Shown here: positions 17,396 through 26,452 of the stretch, piece after piece
Numbering within the stretch: the first letter of the stretch is position 1
Layout of the letters: every line of letters begins with the position of its first letter
Source: an uncultured Prevotellaceae bacterium
Lineage (GTDB): Bacteria; Bacteroidota; Bacteroidia; Bacteroidales; Bacteroidaceae
Direction: 5' to 3'
Assembly: GCA_947168045.1 (NCBI GenBank)
Contig: CAMVKN010000002.1
Coordinates: forward strand, 1-64,000
Length of the DNA: 64,000 nt
Translations under genes and position numbers: made by a program
Notes under the pieces: generated by a model
The model's input: only the letters and a program-made list of their open reading frames with translations
What the model was told of the DNA's origin: nothing
Databases searched by the model: none

Positions 17396-17429
17396 TTTGT
17401 TATATCGTAAAGAATGTGTAACTTTACAC
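17396..17429 (+). promoter_or_regulatory. Arabinose-operon promoter with palindrome over the -7 box
   Basis: TTTG at 17396-17399, 19 bases, TAACTTTA at 17419-17426. The -7 box lies inside the palindrome GTGTAACTTTACAC (17416-17429), and GTAAAG/CTTTAC forms a wider inverted pair from 17407. A repressor such as the AraR encoded in this operon could bind here; that link is inference. Confidence 0.65.
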
Positions 17430-17481
17430 CCAAAATCTGAAACTAAGCATAAAACATTATAATCTTAAAACACAAAAGTAA

Positions 17482-18654
17482 ATGAAAACATTTAGGAATT
17501 CAATGCTTGGAGCCGGTGCTGCAATGGTGCTGGCCTTCGCTGCATGCACAGGCGGCCAGCAGGCTGCAAAGTCAATCACGGCATCGGGACTGGACCCCGC
17601 CAAGTTTGACACCGTCGTCAACGGCGACACCGTGAAACTCTACACCCTGAAGAACCAGAACGGCCTGGAGGCTTGCATCACCAACTTCGGCGGTCGCGTC
17701 GTGTCACTGATGGTGCCCGACCGCGACGGCAAGCTCGTGGACGTGGTGCTGGGCTACGACAACATTGCCCAGTATGCTGACGCAGCCAACTTCGGCAGCG
17801 ACTTCGGCGCATCCATCGGCCGCTATGCCAACCGCATCAAGAATGGCCGTATGAAGATTGGCGAGGACACCATCCAGCTGCCGCAGAACAACTTCGGCCA
17901 CTGTCTGCACGGCGGCCCCACCGGATGGCAGTATAAGGTGTACAAGGCTGAGCAGACTGACAGCAACAGCGTGAAGCTTACCCTCGTCAGCCCTGACGGA
18001 GACAATAACTTCCCCGGAACGGTGACGGCTACCGTCGTCTACACCCTGACGGCCGACAACGCCCTCGACATCAAGATGGAGGCTGAGACCGACCAGCCCA
18101 CCGTCGTGAACATGACCAACCACTCGTACTTCAACCTGAACGGCACACCTGAGGAGCCCGCCATGGACATGGTGCTCTACATCAACGCCGACACGTTCAC
18201 ACCGTCAGACTCCACCTATATGCCTACGGGCGAGATTCGCGACGTCACCGGTACGCCGATGGACTTCCGCACCCCGCACGCCATCCAGGACTCACTGCGC
18301 ATGGACGACCAGCAGGTGAAGTATGGCAACGGCTTCGACCACAACTGGATTCTGAACACCAAGGGCGACGACACCCAGGTGTGTGCATCACTCTACTCGC
18401 CCAAGACGGGCATCATGCTGGAGGCCTTCACCAACGAGCCTGGCATCCAAGTCTACACTGGCAACTTCCAGGGCATCGGCGGCGAGGAGAACAAGGTGCG
18501 CAAGGGCGGCAAGAAGTACCCGCAGCGTCCCTCCGTATGCCTTGAGAGCCAGAAGTATCCCGACTCGCCCAACCATGCCGAGTGGCCCAGCCCCTATCTG
18601 AACCCTGGTGAAAAGTACTACAGCCACCTGGTGTTCAAGTTTTCAACGAAGTAA
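17482..18654 (+). CDS. galM: Aldose 1-epimerase (mutarotase), lipoprotein
   Basis: A 390-residue protein that interconverts alpha and beta anomers of aldoses. Residues 1-22 form a lipoprotein signal with lipobox AFAAC. Family motifs: LEACITNFGGRVVSL, GRYANRIKNGR, NHSYFNLNG (catalytic His region) and AFTNEPGIQVYTGNF (catalytic Glu). It should sit in the periplasm, converting sugar before uptake. It is the first gene of the arabinose operon, 30 bases ahead of a sugar porter. Confidence 0.93.
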   Translation: MKTFRNSMLGAGAAMVLAFAACTGGQQAAKSITASGLDPAKFDTVVNGDTVKLYTLKNQNGLEACITNFGGRVVSLMVPDRDGKLVDVVLGYDNIAQYADAANFGSDFGASIGRYANRIKNGRMKIGEDTIQLPQNNFGHCLHGGPTGWQYKVYKAEQTDSNSVKLTLVSPDGDNNFPGTVTATVVYTLTADNALDIKMEAETDQPTVVNMTNHSYFNLNGTPEEPAMDMVLYINADTFTPSDSTYMPTGEIRDVTGTPMDFRTPHAIQDSLRMDDQQVKYGNGFDHNWILNTKGDDTQVCASLYSPKTGIMLEAFTNEPGIQVYTGNFQGIGGEENKVRKGGKKYPQRPSVCLESQKYPDSPNHAEWPSPYLNPGEKYYSHLVFKFSTK

Positions 18655-18684
18655 TCGATAACCGTCGATTAACAATTAAGAGTT

Positions 18685-20160
18685 ATGACGTATTCTGAAA
18701 AAGGATCGAAAGGCTACCTCATTGGCATAGTGATGGTAGCCGTTTTGGGTGGACTGCTCTTCGGCTACGATACAGCTGTCATCTCAGGTGCTGAGAAGGG
18801 CTTGCAAGCCTTCTTCAAGGAGGCCCAGGATTTTGAATACACCGACGGTTGGCATGGCTTCACCTCGGCCAGCGCCCTGATAGGCTGCATCATCGGCTCA
18901 GCCCTCAGCGGACTGCTGGCCACACGTCTGGGGCGTAAGAAGTCGCTCATCATTGCGGGCCTGCTGTTCTTCGTCTCCGCACTGGGCAGCATGACCCCCG
19001 AGTTTCTGTTCTTCGAGCACGGCAAGCCTACTTACTCGCTGCTCATCATGTTCAACGTCTACCGCATCATCGGCGGCATCGGCGTGGGACTGGCCTCGGC
19101 TATCTGTCCGATGTACATCGGCGAGGTGGCCCCCTCTAACATAAGAGGTATGCTGGTGAGCTGGAACCAGTTTGCCATCATCTTCGGTCAGCTGGTGGTT
19201 TACTTCGTCAACTTCTTCATCCTTGGCGACCATGTGCAGCCGCTGGTGGAGGAGATGGGTAAGGGCATCGCCGCCATCAACCCCGCTGCGCAGTGGACAG
19301 TGACAACGGGCTGGCGCTACATGTTTGGCTCTGAGGCAGTGCCTGCAGGACTCTTCGCCCTGCTCATCTGCTTCGTGCCCGAGACACCGCGCTATCTGGT
19401 CAGCATCGGCAAAGACGAGAAGGCACTGGGCATTCTGTCGCGCATCAACGGCAGCAGCCAGGCCACACAGATTTTGAAGGACATCAAGGACACGATGATT
19501 GTGAAGACCGAGAAGCTGATGACCTACGGTGTGATGTGCATCTTCATCGGCATCATGCTCTCAGTGTTCCAGCAGGCAGTAGGCATCAACGCCGTACTCT
19601 ACTACGCACCGCGCATCTTTGGCGACATGGGCATGAAAGACCCAATGATGATTACCGTCCTGATGGGCATCATCAACATTCTGTTCACCCTGGTGGCCAT
19701 CTTCACCGTCGAGAAGCTGGGGCGCAAGCCGCTGCTCATCTCCGGCTCGCTGGGCATGGCCGTCGGCGCATTGGGCGTAGCCATCACCTTCGGCAACCAG
19801 AGCCTTGCCACCGTGACAGCTATCAGCATCATGGTCTACTCGGCCTCGTTCATGTTCTCGTGGGGTCCCATCTGCTGGGTGCTCATCGCCGAGATATTCC
19901 CCAACACCATCCGTGGAGCTGCCGTGGCCATCGCCGTGGCTTTCCAGTGGATTTTCAACTTCATCGTCTCGTCTACCTTCGTGCCCATGTTCAATATGCA
20001 CCTCACTGAGGGCGACGACTTTGGCCACTGGTTCACCTACGGTCTCTACGGCATCATCTGCGTCATTGCCGCCGTCTTCGTGTGGAAGCTGGTGCCTGAG
20101 ACCAAGGGCAAGACGCTGGAGGACATGACCCAGATGTGGAAAAACAGAAACAAAAAATAA
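18685..20160 (+). CDS. MFS sugar porter, XylE-like
   Basis: A 491-residue inner-membrane sugar:proton symporter of the major facilitator superfamily with twelve predicted helices. Signatures: GGLLFGYDTAVISG in helix 1, RLGRKKSL in the 2-3 loop, PMYIGEVAPSNIRGML after helix 5, PETPRYL after helix 6, QQAVGINAVLYYAP in helix 7, KLGRKPLL, and a PETKGKTLEDM tail. This is the arabinose/xylose/galactose porter family. Context (galM upstream, araDAB downstream) makes arabinose a likely substrate. Confidence 0.93.
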   Translation: MTYSEKGSKGYLIGIVMVAVLGGLLFGYDTAVISGAEKGLQAFFKEAQDFEYTDGWHGFTSASALIGCIIGSALSGLLATRLGRKKSLIIAGLLFFVSALGSMTPEFLFFEHGKPTYSLLIMFNVYRIIGGIGVGLASAICPMYIGEVAPSNIRGMLVSWNQFAIIFGQLVVYFVNFFILGDHVQPLVEEMGKGIAAINPAAQWTVTTGWRYMFGSEAVPAGLFALLICFVPETPRYLVSIGKDEKALGILSRINGSSQATQILKDIKDTMIVKTEKLMTYGVMCIFIGIMLSVFQQAVGINAVLYYAPRIFGDMGMKDPMMITVLMGIINILFTLVAIFTVEKLGRKPLLISGSLGMAVGALGVAITFGNQSLATVTAISIMVYSASFMFSWGPICWVLIAEIFPNTIRGAAVAIAVAFQWIFNFIVSSTFVPMFNMHLTEGDDFGHWFTYGLYGIICVIAAVFVWKLVPETKGKTLEDMTQMWKNRNKK

Positions 20161-20181
20161 TATCTTATTTACACTACAAAA

Positions 20182-22125
20182 ATGAATCAACAAGGATTTG
20201 CATGGCTTGACTGGACGATTCTCATCGTCGGTATCTTAGCCATCGTATGGGCCGTCTACCGCTCCATACAGAAAGACAAAGCGAAGATGGCGGGTGCAGA
20301 CTCGCAGGACTACCTGTTTGGCAAAGGTGAGCCGTGGTACATCATCGGTGCAGCCATCTTTGCCGCCAACATCGGCTCGGAACACCTCGTGGGCCTGGCT
20401 GGCACAGGTGCAAAGGATGGCGTGGGCATGGCTCACTGGGAGATGCAGGGCTGGATGATCCTCATCTTGGGCTGGCTCTTCGTGCCCTTCTATCAGTTGC
20501 TGAACAACAAGCTGGGCAAGATTATCACCATGCCCGACTTTCTGAAGTTCCGCTACACGAAGAAGACGGGTTCATGGCTCAGCATCATCACCCTCATTGC
20601 CTACGTGTTCACCAAGGTGTCGGTAACGGCTTTCACCGGTGGTATCTTCTTCGAGTTCCTGCTTGGCTTACCGTTCTGGTACGGTGCACTGGGCCTCATC
20701 TTCATCACGGCCATCTTCACCGTCTTTGGCGGCATGAAGGGTGTGATGACGCTATCAGCCATCCAGACACCTATTCTTATTATAGGCTCATTCCTCGTGC
20801 TCTTCCTGGGTCTGGCTTACTTAGGCGGCGGAAGCATTGCTGAAGGCTGGACCGCCATGATGGACAACGCACAGCAGATGCACGACGGCTTCGGCATCAA
20901 CCACATGTTCCACTTCGGCGAGCCTAACGAGCAAGGCATTACCGACCCGCTATACAAGGAATATCCTGGCTATGTGGTCTTTATCGGTGCCTCCATCATC
21001 GGTTTCTGGTACTGGTGTACTGACCAGCACATCGTACAGCGTGTCCTTGGCCAGCGTAAGGGCGAAGACAACGCAGAGGTGATGAAGCGTGCCCGCCGCG
21101 GTACCATCGCCGCCGGTTTCTTCAAGATTCTCCCTTGCTTCATGTTCCTCATCCCTGGCATGATTGCCATCGCACTGAGCAACGGTTATGTGCACGACTT
21201 CACGCTGCTCGACCCGGCAACGCTTGACAAGGCGATTGCAGGTGCCGCCTCGCCTGAAGCACTTCAGGGCATCACCGACATGCTGAACGGAATCGACCCC
21301 AACCTGGTTAACAATCATGCCCTTCTGAGCGATCCCGACTGGATTGCCGCCCACACAGAAGCGCTGAACAAGCTGATGCTTGAGAATCCTGAGGCACCAA
21401 AGATTCTTCTGAACACCGATGCATCGTTTGCCGTCATGGTCAAGACCGTGCTGCCTATGGGTGTCAAAGGCATCGTAACCATCGGTTTCATCTGCGCACT
21501 CGTCGCCTCGCTGGCTGCTTTCTTCAACAGCTGTGCTACATTGTTCACCGAAGACTTCTACAAGCCCATGAAGCCCGGTAAGAGCGAAGCCCACTACGTG
21601 CTCGTCGGCCGTATTGCCACCATCGTCGTGGTGCTGCTCGGTCTGGCATGGATGCCCGTGATGATGTCAATGGACACGCTCTACTCATACCTCCAGAACA
21701 TCCAGTCGCTGCTGGCACCTGCCATGGTGGCCGTGTTCACCCTTGGCATCTTCTCCAAGAAGATTACCCCGAAAGCAGGCGAATGGGGCCTCATTGGCGG
21801 TTTCATGGTTGGAATGTTGCGTCTTATCACTAACGTGATTACCAACAATGGCAGTGCTGCCATGACGGGTGGCTTCTGGGAGAACACCACATGGTTCTGG
21901 CAAACCAACTGGCTCGTATTCGAGATCTGGCTGCTCATCTTCATCATCCTCCTCATGGTCGTGGTGTCGTTCTTCACTCCCGCTCCCTCGAAAGAGCAAA
22001 TCGAGGCCATCACCTTCAACAGCGACTATCGCAAGCAGATACGTGAGAGCTGGGGCATCTGGGACATCGTGGGCACACTGGGCGTCATCGCCCTCTGCGG
22101 TTGCTTCTATGCCTACTTCTTCTAA
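20182..22125 (+). CDS. Sodium/solute symporter (SSS family), sugar type
   Basis: A 647-residue membrane protein of the SLC5/vSGLT family. It has SQDYLFGKGEPWYIIGAAIFA, NIGSEHLVGLAGTGAKDG, GGMKGVMTLSAIQTP, and FWYWCTDQHIVQRVLGQRKG, with about 14 hydrophobic segments. It probably couples sugar uptake to sodium entry. It starts 21 bases after the MFS porter, so the operon encodes two independent uptake routes (proton and sodium) for what is probably the same sugar. An extended loop at about 335-420 is longer than in vSGLT. Confidence 0.92.
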   Translation: MNQQGFAWLDWTILIVGILAIVWAVYRSIQKDKAKMAGADSQDYLFGKGEPWYIIGAAIFAANIGSEHLVGLAGTGAKDGVGMAHWEMQGWMILILGWLFVPFYQLLNNKLGKIITMPDFLKFRYTKKTGSWLSIITLIAYVFTKVSVTAFTGGIFFEFLLGLPFWYGALGLIFITAIFTVFGGMKGVMTLSAIQTPILIIGSFLVLFLGLAYLGGGSIAEGWTAMMDNAQQMHDGFGINHMFHFGEPNEQGITDPLYKEYPGYVVFIGASIIGFWYWCTDQHIVQRVLGQRKGEDNAEVMKRARRGTIAAGFFKILPCFMFLIPGMIAIALSNGYVHDFTLLDPATLDKAIAGAASPEALQGITDMLNGIDPNLVNNHALLSDPDWIAAHTEALNKLMLENPEAPKILLNTDASFAVMVKTVLPMGVKGIVTIGFICALVASLAAFFNSCATLFTEDFYKPMKPGKSEAHYVLVGRIATIVVVLLGLAWMPVMMSMDTLYSYLQNIQSLLAPAMVAVFTLGIFSKKITPKAGEWGLIGGFMVGMLRLITNVITNNGSAAMTGGFWENTTWFWQTNWLVFEIWLLIFIILLMVVVSFFTPAPSKEQIEAITFNSDYRKQIRESWGIWDIVGTLGVIALCGCFYAYFF

Positions 22126-22131
22126 GACGCT

Positions 22132-22806
22132 ATGGCCTACTACAGCGAACACTCCAAGGTATGGCTCTCGGTCGATGTCATCATCTTCGGCTTCGAACAG
22201 AACAAGCTGAAGGTGCTCATCGGGCGGCGCCAGATGGATCCCGGACGCGGCGAATGGAGCCTCTACGGAGGCTTCGTCGCCGCCAACGAGGGCATCGACG
22301 AGTGTGCAGCACGCACACTCTATGAACTGACCGGACTGAATCACCTCTTCATGCGTCAGGTGGGAGCCTTCGGCAGCGTTGACCGTGACCCCGGCGAGCG
22401 CGTCGTATCCATTGCCTACTATGCCCTCATCAACGTGAAGGACTATAACGAACAGCTGCAGAAGGAACATCACGTACAATGGGTGGACATGGACCAACTG
22501 CCCAAACTCTACTCAGACCATAACGAGATGATAGCTCAGGGACTGCGCAAGATGCGCCAGAAGATGCGCACCGAGCCCATCGGCTTCCGCCTGCTGCCCA
22601 AGCTCTTCACCCTCACGCAGCTGCAACGGCTCTATGAGGCGGTGAACGGACAGGAGATAGACAAGCGCAACTTCCGCAAGCGCATCAAGGAGATGGACTT
22701 CATCGAAAAGACCGAGCTCATCGACAAGGTGACATCCAAACGCGGCGCAGCCCTCTATCGCTTCAACAACAAGGTCTACAACGAAGACCCGAACTTTAAA
22801 CTTTAA
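22132..22806 (+). CDS. araR: AraR-type transcriptional regulator, Nudix plus winged helix
   Basis: A 224-residue protein with an N-terminal Nudix-fold domain (to about 145) and a C-terminal winged helix (LTQLQRLYEAVNGQEID, then NFRKRIKEMDF). This is the NrtR-related architecture of the arabinose repressor known from Bacteroides thetaiotaomicron. The Nudix box is degenerate: GGFVAANEGIDECAARTLYE followed by LTG has T in place of the RE glutamate and L in place of the second EE glutamate, so hydrolase activity is unlikely and ligand sensing is expected. It lies 6 bases after the symporter and ahead of araD. The symbol rests on context plus architecture. Confidence 0.85.
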   Translation: MAYYSEHSKVWLSVDVIIFGFEQNKLKVLIGRRQMDPGRGEWSLYGGFVAANEGIDECAARTLYELTGLNHLFMRQVGAFGSVDRDPGERVVSIAYYALINVKDYNEQLQKEHHVQWVDMDQLPKLYSDHNEMIAQGLRKMRQKMRTEPIGFRLLPKLFTLTQLQRLYEAVNGQEIDKRNFRKRIKEMDFIEKTELIDKVTSKRGAALYRFNNKVYNEDPNFKL

Positions 22807-22918
22807 ATGATTTGAGAATTGAGATTGGAGGTTTGAGATTTACATATAGTCTTAGCCTCCCCAGATGACAAAGTCTATCATCAAATCTCAATTCTCAAAC
22901 CTCAAACCTCAAATCAAA
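22807..22918. repeat. Inverted heptamer arms between araR and araD
   Basis: The left arm (22808-22841) and right arm (22879-22916) are TTTGAGA-type heptamer arrays in opposite orientation, imperfectly complementary over about 34 bases with a 37-base loop. The structure ends 8 bases before the araD ATG, so the araD leader could fold into a long hairpin. Confidence 0.85.
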
Positions 22919-22923
22919 ATAAT

Positions 22924-23634
22924 ATGTTAGAAGAACTCAAACAGAAAGTATTCAAGGCCAACCTCGACCTGGTCAAACAGGGGCTGGTCATCTTCACCTG
23001 GGGCAACGTCTCAGGCATCGACCGTGAGAAAGGCCTTGTCGTCATCAAGCCCTCCGGCGTCAGCTACGACGAGATGAAGGCCGAGGACATGGTGGTCGTC
23101 GACCTCGAAACGGGCAAGGTGGTCGAGGGCGACCTCAACCCCAGCAGCGACACGCCTACACATCTTGTATTATATAAGGCGTTCCCCAACATCATGGGCG
23201 TCGTTCACACACACAGCACCTATGCCACGGCCTTCGCACAGGCCGGGCGCGACATTCCCAACATCGGTACCACGCACGCCGACTATTTCTACAAGGACAT
23301 TCCCTGCACGCGCGACATGACCGAGCAGGAGGTGAAGGGGCAGTATGAGCTGGAGACGGGCAACGTCATCGTGGACGAGATTCTGAACATCCGCAAGATT
23401 AACCCCGACCACACGCCCGCCGTGCTGGTGAAGAACCACGGCCCGTTCTCATGGGGCACCTCGCCTGACAATGCCGTCTACAATGCCAAGGTCATGGAGC
23501 AGTGCGCCAAGATGGCCTTCGTCTCGTTCAGCGTCAACCCTAATACGACGATGAACCCGTTGCTGGTGGAGAAGCACTACATGCGCAAGCATGGACCCAA
23601 CGCCTACTACGGCCAGAAAGGGCAACAGCACTAA
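22924..23634 (+). CDS. araD: L-ribulose-5-phosphate 4-epimerase
   Basis: Converts L-ribulose 5-phosphate to D-xylulose 5-phosphate, the last step of arabinose entry into the pentose phosphate pathway. The 236-residue class II aldolase-fold protein shows [35 protein letters not shown], the zinc ligands in [14 protein letters not shown], and KNHGPFSWG. The final His codon and TAA are themselves the start of a 23-bp repeat array (CACTAATTG). It is separated from araA by a truncated GxxExxY gene and repeats. Confidence 0.96.
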   Translation: MLEELKQKVFKANLDLVKQGLVIFTWGNVSGIDREKGLVVIKPSGVSYDEMKAEDMVVVDLETGKVVEGDLNPSSDTPTHLVLYKAFPNIMGVVHTHSTYATAFAQAGRDIPNIGTTHADYFYKDIPCTRDMTEQEVKGQYELETGNVIVDEILNIRKINPDHTPAVLVKNHGPFSWGTSPDNAVYNAKVMEQCAKMAFVSFSVNPNTTMNPLLVEKHYMRKHGPNAYYGQKGQQH

Positions 23635-23963
23635 TTGTTAGAAATGCTTTTTCACTAATTGTGAGAAATAAAGACCACTAATTGGGAGAAATAGAGACCA
23701 CTAATTAAGAAAAATGGTATGACAAGACAGGAATACAAGGACATATACGAAGTTGTTGGTATGGCGATGGAAGTCTACAACACACTTGGTAGGAGCCTTG
23801 ACGAACATATCTATCAGGAAGCCTTTGCCATCGAGGCGAAGATGCGAGGGATAGATGTTGAGCGTGAAAGGAAGCTGAGCTTGTCGTATAAAGGCGTAGA
23901 ACTGAAGAAAATGTAGTCATATTTCTCTCAATTCGTGAATCATATTTCTCACAATTAGTGAAA
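23629..23963. repeat. Oppositely oriented 23-bp repeat arrays around a truncated gene
   Basis: The left array has units of the form CACTAATTGTGAGAAATAAA beginning at 23629, 23653, 23676 and 23699. The right array has two reverse-complement units, CATATTTCTCTCAATTCGTG-like, at 23918 and 23941. The right array begins two bases after the stop codon of the enclosed small ORF. Confidence 0.88.
23719..23916 (+). pseudogene. Truncated GxxExxY-family protein
   Basis: A 65-residue frame matches the N-terminal half of GxxExxY proteins (EVVGMAMEVYNTLGRSLDE, then IYQEAFAIEAKMRGI and ERKLSLSYKG). Full members run about 120-130 residues with a PD-(D/E)XK-like core in the missing half. The frame ends in TAG exactly where the right-hand 23-bp array begins, so the rest has been lost. 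It is lodged between araD and araA. Whether the stub is translated is unknown. Confidence 0.75.
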
Positions 23964-24030
23964 CGAATCAACCCCAATTTGTGTAACAAAAATAAATCAT
24001 TTACAACTATTAATTAACAACATTATTCTT

Positions 24031-25569
24031 ATGAAAGCTTTTGAGAACTTAGAGATTTGGTGGGTGACTGGTGCACAGTTGCTCTATGGTGGTGATGCAG
24101 TAGTAGCAGTCGACGGACACTCAAAGGAGATGGTCGAGGGTCTGAACAAGAGCGGCAACATTCCCGTGAAGATTGTGTACAAGGGCACTGCCAACAGCTC
24201 GAAGGAGGTGGAGCAGGTGATGCTGGCTGCCAACAACGAGGAGAAGTGTATCGGCATCATCACATGGATGCACACCTTCTCGCCCGCCAAGATGTGGATC
24301 AAGGGCCTGCAGGCACTGAAGAAGCCCATGCTGCACTTCCACACACAGTATAACGCCGAGATACCCTGGGCCACGATGGACATGGACTTCATGAACCTGA
24401 ACCAGAGTGCCCACGGCGACATCGAGTTCGGTCACATCTGCACCCGCATGCGCGTTCCCCGCAAGGTGGTCTGTGGCTACTGGAAGGACGAGCAGGCACA
24501 GAAGCAGATTGCTGTATGGGCTCGCGTGGCTGCCGGCGTGGCCGACGCTCACAACGTGCGCTGCCTGATGTTCGGCATGAACATGAACAATGTGGCCGTG
24601 ACCGATGGCGACCGCGTGGAGTTTGAGCAGCGTCTGGGCTACCATGTGGACTACTACCCCGTCAGCTCACTGATGGACTACTTCAAGAAGGTGACCGACG
24701 CCGAGGCCGACGCCCTGGTTGAGGAGTACAAGAAGGAGTACACCATCAAGATTGACGAGAGTGGCGAGGAGGTCTACTGGCAGAAGGTGAAGAACGCCGC
24801 CAAGGCTGAGATTGCCCTGCGCCGCGTGCTGAAGGATGAGGGCGCCACTGCCTTCACCACCAACTTCGACGACCTGGGCGACGCCGACATCGACGCTCCC
24901 GACTTCTGCGGCTTCGACCAGATTCCCGGTCTGGCTTCGCAGCGCCTCATGGCTGAGGGTATTGGCTTCGGCGCCGAGGGCGACTGGAAGACCGCTTGCC
25001 TCTACCGCACGCTGTGGGTCATCTCGCAGGGCATGCCCACGGGCTGCTCGTTCCTCGAGGACTACACGCTGAACTTCGCCGGCGACCGCAGCAGCTGCCT
25101 GCAGAGCCACATGCTCGAGGTGTGCCCGCTCATCGCCGTCGACAAACCCAAGCTGGAGGTCCACTTCCTCGGCATCGGCATCCGCAAGCAGCAGACCGCA
25201 CGTCTGGTGTTCACCAGCAAGGTGGGCCGCGGCATCAAGGCTACCGTCGTTGACCTGGGCAACCGTTTCCGCCTCATCTCACAGGAGGTGGAGTGCATCG
25301 AGCCCAAGCCCATGCCCAACCTGCCCGTGGCCAGCGCACTCTGGGTGCCCCAGCCCACATTCGAGATTGGTGCCGGCGCATGGATCCTGGCCGGTGGCAC
25401 GCACCACAGCGCCTTCTCCTACGACATCACCGAGGAGTACTGGGAGGATTTCGCTGAGATGCTGGGCATCGAGTATGTCAAGATCAACAAGGAGACCAAG
25501 ACCTACGAGTTCAAGCAGACCCTGCGCAACAACGAGGTCTACTTCATGCTGAACAAGGCCCTGAAGTAA
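24031..25569 (+). CDS. araA: L-arabinose isomerase
   Basis: Isomerises L-arabinose to L-ribulose; manganese enzyme, 512 residues, usual length. Seen: WWVTGAQLLYGGDA, GIITWMHTFSPAKMWI, HFHTQYNAEIPW, the metal-ligand regions around residues 305-350 (GAEGDWKTACLYRTLWV, SFLEDYTLNF) and GGTHHSAFSYD near 456. It is downstream of araD across a 396-base insert with repeats and ends before a strong terminator. The promoter that serves it is not evident; read-through from araD is assumed. Confidence 0.97.
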   Translation: MKAFENLEIWWVTGAQLLYGGDAVVAVDGHSKEMVEGLNKSGNIPVKIVYKGTANSSKEVEQVMLAANNEEKCIGIITWMHTFSPAKMWIKGLQALKKPMLHFHTQYNAEIPWATMDMDFMNLNQSAHGDIEFGHICTRMRVPRKVVCGYWKDEQAQKQIAVWARVAAGVADAHNVRCLMFGMNMNNVAVTDGDRVEFEQRLGYHVDYYPVSSLMDYFKKVTDAEADALVEEYKKEYTIKIDESGEEVYWQKVKNAAKAEIALRRVLKDEGATAFTTNFDDLGDADIDAPDFCGFDQIPGLASQRLMAEGIGFGAEGDWKTACLYRTLWVISQGMPTGCSFLEDYTLNFAGDRSSCLQSHMLEVCPLIAVDKPKLEVHFLGIGIRKQQTARLVFTSKVGRGIKATVVDLGNRFRLISQEVECIEPKPMPNLPVASALWVPQPTFEIGAGAWILAGGTHHSAFSYDITEEYWEDFAEMLGIEYVKINKETKTYEFKQTLRNNEVYFMLNKALK

Positions 25570-25628
25570 TGTGGAGCTGCGTCAGGCATTTGCTTAGCAA
25601 AGACGTCTGAAACGCTTACGAAAAGAGA

Positions 25629-25663
25629 GGGAGCATCCTGCATACGAGGATGCTCCCTTTTTT
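25629..25663 (+). terminator. Rho-independent terminator after araA
   Basis: A perfect 11-bp stem GGGAGCATCCT / AGGATGCTCCC, loop GCATACG, then six T. It closes the galM-araA transcript. Confidence 0.95.
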
Positions 25664-25718
25664 GGCTTGGCCCATGCCAAACAGCATCCAACGCCTTGCA
25701 CTATCAGGAAACGCCGTC

Positions 25719-25762
25719 GTTTCTGATTGTAAACATCGTTGTTTTCGTATGTTCAAATAAAA
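25719..25762. repeat. Two 21/22-bp repeat units, GTTTCTG type
   Basis: GTTTCTGATTGTAAACA at 25719 and GTTTTCGTATGTTCAAA at 25741 resemble units of the array at 30344 (GTTTCTGACTGAAAACA, GTTCCGGTATGTAAACGA). They lie between the araA terminator and the next promoter. The rest of 25570-25877 holds only those signals. Confidence 0.6.
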
Positions 25763-25777
25763 AAAACAAATCTATGC

Positions 25778-25808
25778 TTTGCACAATAGAATAAAATGTT
25801 TACCTTTG
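25778..25808 (+). promoter_or_regulatory. Promoter for the barrel-protein / TlpA operon
   Basis: TTTG at 25778-25781, 19 bases, TACCTTTG at 25801-25808. Confidence 0.88.
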
Positions 25809-25877
25809 CAACTGAATATCCGAGCATGCTGAAGATGCCGTGATGAGATAAACAGTTAAAAGACAAAAACTATCGTA

Positions 25878-26426
25878 ATGAAAAAGTTATTTTTAACCAT
25901 CTGTGTGGCTCTGCTCAGCGTGGGCGCACAGGCACAGGAGAAAGGCGACTTTGCCGTTGGTGTGCACACGGGTGCTACCATCACCAAGATTCAGATTGAA
26001 GATCTGGATGTTGAAGACAACACGACGCAGTGGGGCTTCGGCGCCTTCGGACAGTACAACCTCTCGAACCACTGGCGCGTGGAGCTGGAAGGTCTCTACC
26101 ACCCCATGAAGGACCACGTGTCCGACTTCCTCGTAGGTCTGGACTTCCACTACCTCATCAACCTCACCAAAGACCATAATGTCAAGCTCTACCCTCTGCT
26201 TGGCTATGCATTGCAGTTCGTTCACTCTGAGACCTACACTGAAAAGAGCGACAGAGGAAGCATCACCGTTCAAGGCAGCGACGACACCGACGGCGGCATC
26301 CAGCTGGGCGCCGGCCTGCAGGTCAACTTCGCCGACAACTGGTTTGCCACTGGCGAATACCGCTGGCAGCCTGGCATCTTCGGCGACGGCCATGTCGTCA
26401 TGGTTGGCGTAGGCTACAGATTCTGA
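25878..26426 (+). CDS. Small outer membrane beta-barrel protein
   Basis: A 182-residue protein with a signal peptide (KKLFLTICVALLSVGAQAQ), alternating amphipathic strands (GFGAFGQYNLSNHWRVELEG, LYPLLGYALQFV, GAGLQVNFADNWFATGEYRW) and a terminal aromatic residue (VGVGYRF). This is the 8-strand porin-like barrel group (OmpW/OMP_b-brl). The role is unknown. It is first in a two-gene unit with the TlpA-like gene, set inside the arabinose locus between araA and araB. Confidence 0.85.
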   Translation: MKKLFLTICVALLSVGAQAQEKGDFAVGVHTGATITKIQIEDLDVEDNTTQWGFGAFGQYNLSNHWRVELEGLYHPMKDHVSDFLVGLDFHYLINLTKDHNVKLYPLLGYALQFVHSETYTEKSDRGSITVQGSDDTDGGIQLGAGLQVNFADNWFATGEYRWQPGIFGDGHVVMVGVGYRF

Positions 26427-26452
26427 CCATTGTTCACAGAGGAAGAAAGAAC

